Shown here one piece after another: positions 17,905 to 26,236 of a stretch of DNA of 64,000 bases. The notes beneath the pieces are model-generated. The model saw only the letters and a list, made by a program, of their open reading frames with translations, was not told the origin of the DNA and did no database searches. The stretch comes from Bifidobacterium santillanense (lineage in GTDB: Bacteria > Actinomycetota > Actinomycetes > Actinomycetales > Bifidobacteriaceae), in assembly GCF_018555385.1 (NCBI RefSeq), contig NZ_JAFEJS010000014.1, positions 1-64,000 of the forward strand. Direction: 5' to 3'. Every line of letters begins with the position of its first letter. Positions within the stretch are counted from its first letter, which is position 1. The position numbers and the translations under genes were made by a program.

Positions 17905-17994
17905 GAGCCTCCACGCGGCGCTACGTCGCCCAACCCCCCCAGGGCAGGAATGCAGCAAGGGTAAGCGGCCTCTTGCGGGTGCGTGGAGGTTTTT
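17905..17994 (+). ncRNA. ffs: Signal recognition particle RNA, small bacterial (4.5S) type
   Basis: The outer helix pairs CCTCCACGC (from 17908) with GCGTGGAGG (to 17989). The apical part carries the conserved Ffh-binding asymmetric loop region, CAGGAATGCAGCAAGGGTAA, and a capping tetraloop-like turn. A T-run directly after the closing helix (17990-17994) is the terminator. SRP RNA with Ffh targets membrane proteins to the translocon. The next gene starts only 28 nt downstream. Confidence 0.93.
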
Positions 17995-18021
17995 CTATGC
18001 TTGTGGGCTACTCTGGAGGGC

Positions 18022-19269
18022 ATGACCGACGAACAGAAGCCCTCAAATCCCGCGATTCGCGACCCGCATGCGCCTTCGAATCTGGTGCGTGATTTCGAGC
18101 CGTTGGACATCCCCGTGCCGCCCGTGCCGACGAGGCCGTCGTCGCTGTCCGACGTGGCCGACGTCGAGCATACGGACACGATGGACCTGACCGCCGCCAT
18201 GGCCGCGGCCACCACGCCGTCGTCCGTGCGCCCCGCCGGATACCCGTCCTCGCGGGGCGGTTCGCGCGCCGCGCGCCGCTCCCGTGCCGCCCGCGCGGCC
18301 GCCGCGGGCGTCTCCTCCCTGACCGACGAGGATCCGCTGGCCGACCGTCCGCGCATCTCCAGCCGCGTGCTGTGCGTCGTGTTCGGACTGCTGCTGATCG
18401 CCGCGGCGTTCGGCGTGTGGTGGCTCGGCGTCCACACCGAGGCCGGCCAGTCGTTCGACGACATGGCCGAGGTGTCCTTCCCCGGCGCCGTGCCCGGATG
18501 GCTCGGCGGGCTGCTCGCCCTGGGCACGCATCTCGTCGTCGTGATCGGCTCGGCCCTGCTCGCCGTCGCGGCCGCGGCCGTCGTCGCCGTGCGCCGCCGC
18601 TGGTGGCTGGCGGGCCAGCTCGTCGCGTTCGGCGTGCTGTGCTTCGCCTCCACGCTGCTCAAACCGCTGCTGCCGCGCCCGTTCATCATCCACACCGAGA
18701 TCGTCGACGGCTCGTCCGCGCCGTCCGGACACGTCACGCTCGCCGTCGCCTGCTCGATCGCCCTGCTGCTCGCCGTATCGCGCGGATGGCGATGGGTCGC
18801 GGCGCTCGTCGGCATGGCATGGAGCGCGTTCGTCGGGCTGTCCGTCATCTACGGGCAGTGGCATCGCCCGTCCGACGCGGCGATGGCGACGCTGCTGGTC
18901 GGCGGCATCGCCCTGATCGTCCTCGCGTTCACGCGCACGTCCGGCATGGACGCCACCGGTTCGCGTCGGTCCTCGGCCGGGGTGCAGATCGTCTCCAGCG
19001 TGTCGCTGACCGCCTCCGTCATGGCGGTCCTGTACGGCGCGTACGTGGTCTGGCAGATCGTGCCTGGACTGACGATGAGCGCGAAATGGGCGCAGACGAG
19101 CTCCGTGGCCGCCTCCTCGATCCTCGTCGTCGCGGCCGTCGTGCTGGTGTTCGGACTGACCCTGATGATGCGTCAGATCACCGCGGCGCCGCTGACCCGA
19201 CTCGGCCTGGTCGGCGCCCCGCCGGCCCCGCCGAAGCGCCGCCGGACACCCTCTGACCACGCGTCGTGA
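18022..19269 (+). CDS. PAP2-superfamily membrane phosphatase
   Basis: A 415-aa integral membrane protein. About 115 residues of polar, Ala/Arg-rich cytoplasmic sequence precede a multi-helix domain. The PAP2 catalytic signature is present: KPLLPRPF, SAPSGHVTLA (motif 2 with the histidine) and GQWHRPSD (a variant of SRxxxxxHxxxD). Typical substrates are lipid phosphates such as undecaprenyl pyrophosphate or phosphatidate. ATG 18022 follows TGGAGGG. It sits just behind the SRP RNA terminator and before topA; no operon partner is evident. Confidence 0.85.
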   Translation: MTDEQKPSNPAIRDPHAPSNLVRDFEPLDIPVPPVPTRPSSLSDVADVEHTDTMDLTAAMAAATTPSSVRPAGYPSSRGGSRAARRSRAARAAAAGVSSLTDEDPLADRPRISSRVLCVVFGLLLIAAAFGVWWLGVHTEAGQSFDDMAEVSFPGAVPGWLGGLLALGTHLVVVIGSALLAVAAAAVVAVRRRWWLAGQLVAFGVLCFASTLLKPLLPRPFIIHTEIVDGSSAPSGHVTLAVACSIALLLAVSRGWRWVAALVGMAWSAFVGLSVIYGQWHRPSDAAMATLLVGGIALIVLAFTRTSGMDATGSRRSSAGVQIVSSVSLTASVMAVLYGAYVVWQIVPGLTMSAKWAQTSSVAASSILVVAAVVLVFGLTLMMRQITAAPLTRLGLVGAPPAPPKRRRTPSDHAS

Positions 19270-19310
19270 GTATGATGACTGCACAGCGGAAGAAGAAATA
19301 AGGAGAGATC

Positions 19311-22300
19311 ATGGCAAATGGCACCAAGCTGGTGATCGTGGAGTCTCCCACCAAGGCGCATAAGATCGGCGGCTATCTGGGCGACGGGTACACGGTGATG
19401 GCGTCGGTGGGCCACATCCGGGATCTCGCGCAGCCGAGCCAGGTGCCCGCCGACGAGAAGGCGCGGTTCGGCAAGTTCGGCGTCGACGTCAACGACGGCT
19501 TCAAGCCCTACTACATCGTCGACGCGAACAAGAAGAAGACGGTCTCCGAACTCAAGTCCGCGCTGAAGAAGGCCGACGAGCTCTACCTCGCCACCGATGA
19601 GGACCGCGAGGGCGAGGCCATCGCATGGCATCTGGTCGAGACGCTCAAGCCCAAGGTGCCGGTCAAGCGCATGGTCTTCCACGAGATCACCAAGAAGGCC
19701 ATCCAGCAGTCGCTCACCCAGACGCGCGACGTCGACGCCGACATGGTCGACGCGCAGGAGACGCGACGCATCCTCGACCGTCTCTACGGCTACGAGCTCT
19801 CCCCGGTGCTGTGGCGCAAGGTCGGGCCGGGCCTGTCCGCCGGCCGCGTGCAGTCGGTCGCCACTCGCCTGATCGTCGAGCGCGAGCGCGAGCGCATGGC
19901 GTTCGTGCGCGCCCCCTACTGGGACGTGACCGCGACGCTGTCCGCGCCGGGCGCCGAGGGCGCGCCGGTCGCGTTCGACGCGCGCATGACCGCGCTGGAC
20001 GGCCGCCGTCTGGCCGTGTCCAAGGACTTCGGCCCCGACGGCCGCCTGACCGCCGACGGGGAGGCCGCCGTCGTGCGCCAGCTCGACGAGGCGACCGCCC
20101 GCGCGCTGGCCGTCGCGCTCGGCGGCGCGGCGTTCACCGTCACGTCGATGGAGTCGAAGCCGTACCGTCGCCGCCCGCTGCCGCCGTTCACCACGTCCAC
20201 GCTGCAGCAGACCGCCGGCAACCGTCTCGGCATGAGTTCGCGCGCTACGATGCGCGCCGCGCAGGGCCTGTACGAGAACGGCTACATCACGTATATGCGT
20301 ACCGATTCGGTGACGCTGTCGCAGGAGGCCATCGCCGCCGCACGCGAGAGCGTGACGACCCACTTCGGCGAACGATACCTGTCCGATGCGCCCAAGCAGT
20401 ACGCGACCAAGACCGCCGGCGCGCAGGAGGCCCACGAGTGCATCCGCCCCGCCGGCGCGCACTTCCACGATCCGGACGAGCTGGCGACCAAGGTGCCGAG
20501 CGACCAGCTGAAGCTCTACACGCTGATCTGGCAGCGCACGCTCGCCTCGCAGATGGCCGACGCCACCGGCTCGACCGCCACCGTGAGGCTCGCCGCCTCC
20601 GCGGGCGAGCACGGCGAGGCCCAGTTCCAGGCGTCCGGCACGGTCATCGAGTTCCCCGGCTTCATGAAGGCGACCGGCGAGGGGCGTCGCACGGCCGCCG
20701 CAAAGGAATCGAAGGGCGCCGAGGACAACGCGTCCCTGCCGCCGATGGCCCCCGGCGACCGGCTCGGCGCGTCCGACGTGCGCGCGGACGGGCACGAGAC
20801 CCAGCCGCCGGCGCGCTACACCGAGGCGTCGCTGGTCAAGACCCTGGAGGCCAAGGAGATCGGCCGCCCGTCGACCTACGCATCGATCATCTCCACGATC
20901 ATCGACCGCGGCTACGTGTACGAGCGCGGCCGCGCGCTGATTCCCTCCTGGCTGGCGTTCGCCGTCGTCAAGCTGCTCGAGACGAAGTTCCCCAAGCTCG
21001 TCGACTACCAGTTCACCGCCGACATGGAGAACGGCCTCGACCAGATCGCGCACGGCAGGGAGACCGGCCGCGACTGGCTCACCCGCTTCTACTTCGGTTC
21101 CGGCTCCGACGCCGCGCACAGCGCCGACGAGGCGCACGAGGGCCTGCAGCAGCAGGTCGCGCAGCTCGGCGAGATCGACGCGCGCGCCATCAACACCATC
21201 GAGATCGGCGATGGTCTGCACGTGCGCGTCGGCCGCTACGGCCCGTATCTGGAGGACATGGCGCATCTGGACGCCGAAGGCAACCCGAAGCGCGCCTCCC
21301 TGCCCGACACCATCGCCCCCGACGAGCTCACCGTCGCCGTGGCGCATGATCTGATCGAGAACCATTCCGGAGGCCCGCGCGAACTGGGCACGGACCCGGT
21401 GACCGGCGGCACCGTCGAGGTGCGCAACGGCCGCTTCGGCCCGTACGTGGCGCTGATCCCGCCGGCTTCGGCGGACGGCGCCGCCGCCCCCACCGAGCCC
21501 GCCAAGACGACGTCGAAGCGCGGAGCGAAGAAGTCGGACGCGCCGAAGCCGAAGATGGCGAGCCTGTTCAAGACGATGAGCCCCGAGTCGATCACGCTCG
21601 AGGACGCGCTCAAGCTGCTGCGTCTGCCGCGCGAGGTCGGATCCTACGAGGAGACGAACGCCGAGACCGGCGAGGTCTCCGAGTCGAAGGTCATCGCGAA
21701 CAACGGCCGCTACGGCCCGTACCTGACCAAGACGAAGGCGGACGGCTCCACCGAGACCCGTTCGCTGGGCTCCGAGGACGAGATCTTCACCGTCACCATC
21801 GATCAGGCGAAGGACCTGTTCGCACAGCCGAAGTACCGCGGTCGCGGCCGCGGCGCCGCCAAGCCGCCGATCCGCGCGCTGGGCAACGACCCGGAGTCCG
21901 GCAAGCCGGTCGTCATCAAGGAGGGCCGCTTCGGCCTGTACCTGACCGACGGCGAGACCAACCGCACGCTGCCGCGCCAGTACGATCCGGCCACCATCGA
22001 GCCGGCGGACGCGTTCCGCATCCTCGCCGAGAAGCGCGCGATGGGTCCGGCGCCGAAGCGCGGGCGCAAGGGCGCCGCGGCCAAGGGCTCCAAGGCCAAG
22101 GCCGCGCCGAAGACGAGCGCCGCCGAGACCAAGCGCGCCGAGCGCCGCGCCGAGGTGAAGAAGCTCGCCGATCAGGGCTGGGCCAACACGCGCATCGCCG
22201 AGGCGATCGGCTCGACCGCCGCCACGGTGAAGTCCGACATCGACTGGATGACCGCGAACGAGGGCTACGAGCGTCCCGCGGTCGTCGCCGCCAAGCCCAA

Positions 22301-22319
22301 GCGCGCCGCCAGGAAGTGA
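19311..22319 (+). CDS. topA: DNA topoisomerase I
   Basis: A 1002-aa type IA topoisomerase that relaxes negative supercoils. The Toprim domain (LVIVESPTKAHKIGGYLG, ATDEDREGEAIAWH) is followed by the core with active-site tyrosine 328 in YITYMRTDSV. In place of zinc fingers the C-terminus has four actinobacterial-type repeats (GRYGPYLEDM, GRFGPYVAL, GRYGPYLTK, GRFGLYLTD), then a Lys/Ala-rich tail of about 100 residues that should bind DNA. ATG 19311 follows GGAGAG. tmk and holB follow after an unusual inverted repeat. Confidence 0.96.
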   Translation: MANGTKLVIVESPTKAHKIGGYLGDGYTVMASVGHIRDLAQPSQVPADEKARFGKFGVDVNDGFKPYYIVDANKKKTVSELKSALKKADELYLATDEDREGEAIAWHLVETLKPKVPVKRMVFHEITKKAIQQSLTQTRDVDADMVDAQETRRILDRLYGYELSPVLWRKVGPGLSAGRVQSVATRLIVERERERMAFVRAPYWDVTATLSAPGAEGAPVAFDARMTALDGRRLAVSKDFGPDGRLTADGEAAVVRQLDEATARALAVALGGAAFTVTSMESKPYRRRPLPPFTTSTLQQTAGNRLGMSSRATMRAAQGLYENGYITYMRTDSVTLSQEAIAAARESVTTHFGERYLSDAPKQYATKTAGAQEAHECIRPAGAHFHDPDELATKVPSDQLKLYTLIWQRTLASQMADATGSTATVRLAASAGEHGEAQFQASGTVIEFPGFMKATGEGRRTAAAKESKGAEDNASLPPMAPGDRLGASDVRADGHETQPPARYTEASLVKTLEAKEIGRPSTYASIISTIIDRGYVYERGRALIPSWLAFAVVKLLETKFPKLVDYQFTADMENGLDQIAHGRETGRDWLTRFYFGSGSDAAHSADEAHEGLQQQVAQLGEIDARAINTIEIGDGLHVRVGRYGPYLEDMAHLDAEGNPKRASLPDTIAPDELTVAVAHDLIENHSGGPRELGTDPVTGGTVEVRNGRFGPYVALIPPASADGAAAPTEPAKTTSKRGAKKSDAPKPKMASLFKTMSPESITLEDALKLLRLPREVGSYEETNAETGEVSESKVIANNGRYGPYLTKTKADGSTETRSLGSEDEIFTVTIDQAKDLFAQPKYRGRGRGAAKPPIRALGNDPESGKPVVIKEGRFGLYLTDGETNRTLPRQYDPATIEPADAFRILAEKRAMGPAPKRGRKGAAAKGSKAKAAPKTSAAETKRAERRAEVKKLADQGWANTRIAEAIGSTAATVKSDIDWMTANEGYERPAVVAAKPKRAARK

Positions 22320-22359
22320 ATCCGGGCTCCTTGCCTGCGGCATTCGCCGATTGGATTAC

Positions 22360-22490
22360 TTCTTAGGTAGTTTTTGCGTTTCCTAGGCAGGCCGCCGACG
22401 GTATGACGACGACAGCCCCATGAAATCATGGGGCTGTCGACTCTGGCCTTCGCCATGACCTGCCTAGGAAACGCAAAAACTGCCTAGGAA
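22360..22490. repeat. 32-bp inverted repeat framing a terminator
   Basis: Arms 22360-22391 and 22459-22490 are complementary over 32 nt except for two positions that would be G-U pairs in RNA. Each arm contains two CCTAGG-type half-elements 20 bp apart. A perfect 14-bp hairpin (22410-22439) sits between the arms. The last element continues beyond the arm as TGCCTAGGAAATGCG. Confidence 0.8.
22410..22439 (+). terminator. Hairpin downstream of topA
   Basis: A 14-bp perfect stem with a 2-nt loop, 90 nt after the topA stop. There is no U-run, so termination would rely on the hairpin or on the surrounding longer inverted repeat. Confidence 0.6.
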
Positions 22491-22545
22491 ATGCGCATGA
22501 CGGCTGGAGACGGGCGAATCCGAGCCGGCGGTTATGGTGGAAACC

Positions 22546-23244
22546 ATGACTGGGCTGTTCATCTCATTCGAAGGCGTCGACGGCGTGGGCAAGACCACGC
22601 AGGTCGAGCGGCTGCGCGCGTATCTCGAGTCGCGCGGCCGCATCGTTGTGACGACCCGCGAGCCCGGCGGCACCGCATTGGGGCGTGCCATCCGCCGACT
22701 GCTGCTGCACGGCGTGGATGACGGTCCCGCCGACATCGCGCCGCGCGCCGAGGCGCTGCTGTTCGCCGCTGACCGCGCGCAGCATGTCGCCGAGACGATC
22801 CGTCCGGCACTCGAACGCGGAGAGGTGGTGATCACCGACCGCTACCTCGACTCGTCGCTCGCCTATCAGGCCGGCGGGCGCGAGCTCACGTCCGATGAGA
22901 TCCGGAACCTGAGCATGTGGGGTACCAATGGCCTGCTGCCCGCGCGCACGTATCTGCTCGACATGGACCCGGCGATGTCCCACTCCCGCCTGACCCACGC
23001 CGAGGACCGCATGGAGTCCGCCGGCGACGAGTTCCAGCGCCGCACGCGCGAGGCGTTCCTCGCGTTGGCCGCCGCGGAGCCGGAGAGGTTCCGCGTGATC
23101 GATGCGTCGCGGTCCATCGACGAGGTGTGGGAATCCATCCGCTCGGACATGGACGGGCTGCTCTCCGGCGATGCGGGGGAGCGCGCCGCCGTCGACGTGG
23201 ATCGTGCGGAGGGCTCTAGGGAATCCGCGGGGGAGTCGGCATGA
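22546..23244 (+). CDS. tmk: Thymidylate kinase
   Basis: A 232-aa dTMP kinase. The P-loop [12 protein letters not shown], the REPGG substrate-binding motif, the [13 protein letters not shown] segment and the acidic RME-containing lid (AEDRMES) are all visible. It makes dTDP for DNA synthesis. ATG 22546 gives the standard N-terminus ([10 protein letters not shown]); ATG 22534 is an in-frame alternative. The stop overlaps the holB start by 4 nt, so the pair is translationally coupled. The ~25-aa polar C-terminal extension is not part of the core fold. Confidence 0.95.
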   Translation: MTGLFISFEGVDGVGKTTQVERLRAYLESRGRIVVTTREPGGTALGRAIRRLLLHGVDDGPADIAPRAEALLFAADRAQHVAETIRPALERGEVVITDRYLDSSLAYQAGGRELTSDEIRNLSMWGTNGLLPARTYLLDMDPAMSHSRLTHAEDRMESAGDEFQRRTREAFLALAAAEPERFRVIDASRSIDEVWESIRSDMDGLLSGDAGERAAVDVDRAEGSRESAGESA

Positions 23245-24392
23245 GCGTATGGGATTCGATCGTCGGCCAGCAGGCGGTCGTCGAGCAGCTGAAGACGATC
23301 GCCGCCGGAGACCCGAGACAGATCGCGCAGTCGTGGCTGATCTGCGGACCTCCCGGATCGGGCAGGTCGAACATGGCGCGCGCGTTCGCCGCCGCGCTGG
23401 AGAGCCCCGACCACGGCATGGACGACGAGCCGACCAAGGTGACGAAGCAGGTGCTCGCCGGCACGCATCCGGACGTGAGCGTGCTCGCCACCGACAAGGT
23501 GACGATCGGCATCGATCAGGTGCGCGATCTGATCGGGGTGTCCGAGCAGATGCCGAGCACCGCGCCGTGGCGCATCATCATCATCGAGGACGTCGACCGC
23601 ATGCTCGAGCGCACCACCAACGTGCTGCTCAAGGAGATCGAGGAACCGGCCGAGCATTGCATATGGCTCCTGTGCGCCCCGAGTGCGCAGGATGTGCTGC
23701 CGACCATCCGCTCGCGCACGCGCATCGTGAACCTCGCCGTACCGTCCGCCGCGGCCGTCGCCGGATACCTGGAAAAGAGCGTCGGCGCCGAGCCGAAGAT
23801 CGCCAGACGCGCGGCGCGCCTGGCCGAGGGACACATCGGCATCGCGAAGCTGTACGCCACCGACGAGCGGGTCATGACCGACCGCGACGAGCTCGTCGTC
23901 GGCGTGCTGAACCTGCACAAGGCGTCCGAGGCGGTGCTGCTCGCCGGCACGCTCAACGCGAACGCCAAGGCGCAGGCCGACGTGGACGTGGCGGCGCAGG
24001 CCGCCCGCGAGGAGTCCGACTTCCGCCGCGTCAACGGCCTCGGTCCCGCCGACCGCATCCCGCCGAACCTGCGCGGCGCCTACAACGCGATCTCCAAGAA
24101 GGACGAGCTCAAGCGCCGCGCCACGCGCCGCAGCCGCGACGTGCTCGACCGCGCGCTCAACTCGATCGCCTCGATCTACCGCGACGTGGCCGTGCTGCAG
24201 AACAACGCCGAGGACGCGGTCGGCCTGATCAACCTCGAGAACCGCGCCGCGATCACCGATCTCGCCTCGCGCATGCCGCGCGCCGCCGCGATCGAGCGCC
24301 TCGACGAGGTGGCGACCGCCCGCCGCCGCCTCATGGGCAACGGCAACCCGCTGCTCGTCTTCGAGTCACTCTTCTGCGCCCTGATCTTCTGA
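23241..24392 (+). CDS. holB: DNA polymerase III subunit delta'
   Basis: A 383-aa clamp-loader subunit. The AAA+ fold is seen in GPPGSGRSN, the [11 protein letters not shown]alker B-like strand and the sensor region [16 protein letters not shown]. The P-loop lysine is replaced by arginine (GSGRS), consistent with a delta' that does not hydrolyse ATP. It would work with DnaX (4245-7217). The tmk-holB overlap is a common bacterial arrangement. Confidence 0.93.
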   Translation: MSVWDSIVGQQAVVEQLKTIAAGDPRQIAQSWLICGPPGSGRSNMARAFAAALESPDHGMDDEPTKVTKQVLAGTHPDVSVLATDKVTIGIDQVRDLIGVSEQMPSTAPWRIIIIEDVDRMLERTTNVLLKEIEEPAEHCIWLLCAPSAQDVLPTIRSRTRIVNLAVPSAAAVAGYLEKSVGAEPKIARRAARLAEGHIGIAKLYATDERVMTDRDELVVGVLNLHKASEAVLLAGTLNANAKAQADVDVAAQAAREESDFRRVNGLGPADRIPPNLRGAYNAISKKDELKRRATRRSRDVLDRALNSIASIYRDVAVLQNNAEDAVGLINLENRAAITDLASRMPRAAAIERLDEVATARRRLMGNGNPLLVFESLFCALIF

Positions 24393-24416
24393 CGGCTTGC
24401 GTTCGTACGTAACAGA

Positions 24417-24503
24417 GGTGGGGGATTCGGATTGCGGTGACCGACCGTAGGCTTGGCCGAGCGGCCTGGAGCGTGTCGCGTAACGCAATCCGAATCCCCC
24501 ACC
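24417..24503. repeat. Conserved-core hairpin element, copy 1
   Basis: A perfect 20-bp stem (24417-24436 with 24484-24503) closes a 47-nt loop. The loop holds a 38-nt core (24443-24480) identical to that of copy 2 at 29394-29431. The core begins GACCGTAGGC, contains a small hairpin (GGCC-GAGC-GGCC) and ends GTGTCGCG. The stem sequence is unrelated to that of copy 2. It lies between convergent holB and treC, so it may also terminate both. Confidence 0.85.
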
Positions 24504-24532
24504 GGTCACCGGATAAACAGAACGACCCGAGA

Positions 24533-26212
24533 TCAGCGATACCAGACGGACGTCTCGTAAGGACGCAGCTGCCAAACGCCGCCATCGATCGCCGGTCCAT
24601 TAGCGTAGTTGCCGAGGACGCGTTCGAAGCCAGAGACGTCCGGGACCTCGGCGCCGGTCCACTCGCGTTCGTGGCCGTGGAAGTTCGCGACCATGATCAG
24701 CTCGTGGCCCTGCCAGCGGCGGCGGTAGGCGAACACGTCCGGGTCGTCCGTGGCGATCGGCTCGACGTCTCCGAACGCGATCACGTCCAGTTCCTTGCGC
24801 AGGGCGATGAGCTTCCGGTAGTAGTGGTAGATCGAATCCGGGTCGGCGAGCTCGGCGGCCGCGTTGATGCGGTCGTGGTTCGCGTTGACCGCCAGCCACG
24901 GCTCGGCCGTCGCGTCGGCCGGCTCGAACCCGGCGTACCTCGAATCGTCCCACTGCATCGGCGTGCGGGAGTTGTCGCGCGAATGCACCTGGATGATGCG
25001 CAGCGCGTCCGCGGCCTTGAGGCCCTTGCGCTGGAGGATCTCGTAGTGGTTGAGGCTCTCCACGTCGCGGAACTGCTCGATCGAGTCGTAGTCGGCGTTC
25101 GTCATGCCGAGCTCCTCGCCCTGGTAGACGTACGGCGTGCCGCGCAGGCAGTGCATCACCGTGGCGAGCATCTTCGCCGACTCCTTCCAGTAGCGGCCCT
25201 CGTCGCCGAAGCGCGAGACCACGCGCGGCTGGTCGTGGTTGCACCAGAACACGGCGTTCCACGCGTCGTGCGCGGCCATGTTGGTCTGCCAGTCGAAGAC
25301 GATCCGCTTGAGCCTGCCGAAGTCCGGCGGGACCAGCACCCACTTCTCGTTGCCCATGAAGTCGACCTTGAGATGGTGGAAGCTGAAGACCATGCTCAGT
25401 TCGTGCGTGTCGGCGCCGGCGTAGCGGTAGCACTGCTCCATCGAGGTGGAGGACATCTCGCCGACGGTGATGATGCCCGGATCGGTGCCGAACGTCGCCT
25501 CGTTGAGCTCGCGCAGGTATTCGTGGACGCGCGGGCCGTCGGTGTAGAAGGCACGGCCGTCGCCGCCGTCCGGATCGTCTTCGAAGCCGGCCTTGCTGAT
25601 CAGGTTGATGACGTCGAAGCGGAAGCCGCGCACGCCCTTGGACATCCAGAAGCGCACGATGTCCTGCACGGCGTGGCGCACGTCCGGGTTCTCCCAGTCG
25701 AGGTCGGCCTGCGTGGGGTCGAACAGGTGCAGGTACCACTCGTCGAACTCGGGCACGTACCGCCAGGCCGGGCCGCCGAACTTGCTCTCCCAGTTCGTCG
25801 GCGGGACTCCCGGCCCCTTGCCCTTGCGGAAGAAGAAGAACCGCTTGTAGTACGGGTCGCCGGCCATCGCCTTCCGGAACCACTCGTGCTCGGTGGACAC
25901 GTGGTTGAAGACCATGTCGAACATGAGCCCGATGCCGCGTTTGCCGGCCTCGGCGATGAGCTCGTCGACGTCGTCCATCGTGCCGTACGCGGGATCGACG
26001 TCATAGTAGTCGGCGACGTCGTAGCCGTTGTCGTGCTGCGGGGAGACGAAGAACGGGGTCGACCAGATGTAGTCGGCGCCGAGGCCGGCGATGTAGTCGA
26101 GCTTGCCGATCACGCCCTTGAGGTCGCCCAGCCCGTCGCCGTTCGAGTCGGCGAACGACTTGGGATAGATCTGGTAGACGACGGCCTTGTGGAAGTCTGT
26201 GGTGAACGTCAT
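24533..26212 (-). CDS. treC: Alpha,alpha-phosphotrehalase (trehalose-6-phosphate hydrolase)
   Basis: A 559-aa GH13 alpha-glucosidase-fold enzyme. Conserved blocks are VYQIYPKSFADSNGDG, the MVFNHVSTEH region, GFRFDVINLI (nucleophile Asp), TVGEMS (acid/base Glu) and the CNHDQPR Asp. The family alone could also include oligo-1,6-glucosidases. The directly upstream trehalose-type PTS permease, 24 nt away on the same strand, makes cytosolic hydrolysis of trehalose-6-phosphate to glucose and glucose-6-phosphate the best call. Expression should follow TreR control of the operon. Confidence 0.88.
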   Translation of the reverse strand: MTFTTDFHKAVVYQIYPKSFADSNGDGLGDLKGVIGKLDYIAGLGADYIWSTPFFVSPQHDNGYDVADYYDVDPAYGTMDDVDELIAEAGKRGIGLMFDMVFNHVSTEHEWFRKAMAGDPYYKRFFFFRKGKGPGVPPTNWESKFGGPAWRYVPEFDEWYLHLFDPTQADLDWENPDVRHAVQDIVRFWMSKGVRGFRFDVINLISKAGFEDDPDGGDGRAFYTDGPRVHEYLRELNEATFGTDPGIITVGEMSSTSMEQCYRYAGADTHELSMVFSFHHLKVDFMGNEKWVLVPPDFGRLKRIVFDWQTNMAAHDAWNAVFWCNHDQPRVVSRFGDEGRYWKESAKMLATVMHCLRGTPYVYQGEELGMTNADYDSIEQFRDVESLNHYEILQRKGLKAADALRIIQVHSRDNSRTPMQWDDSRYAGFEPADATAEPWLAVNANHDRINAAAELADPDSIYHYYRKLIALRKELDVIAFGDVEPIATDDPDVFAYRRRWQGHELIMVANFHGHEREWTGAEVPDVSGFERVLGNYANGPAIDGGVWQLRPYETSVWYR

Positions 26213-26236
26213 GGCGGTGCCTTTCCTCGCGGTGGG

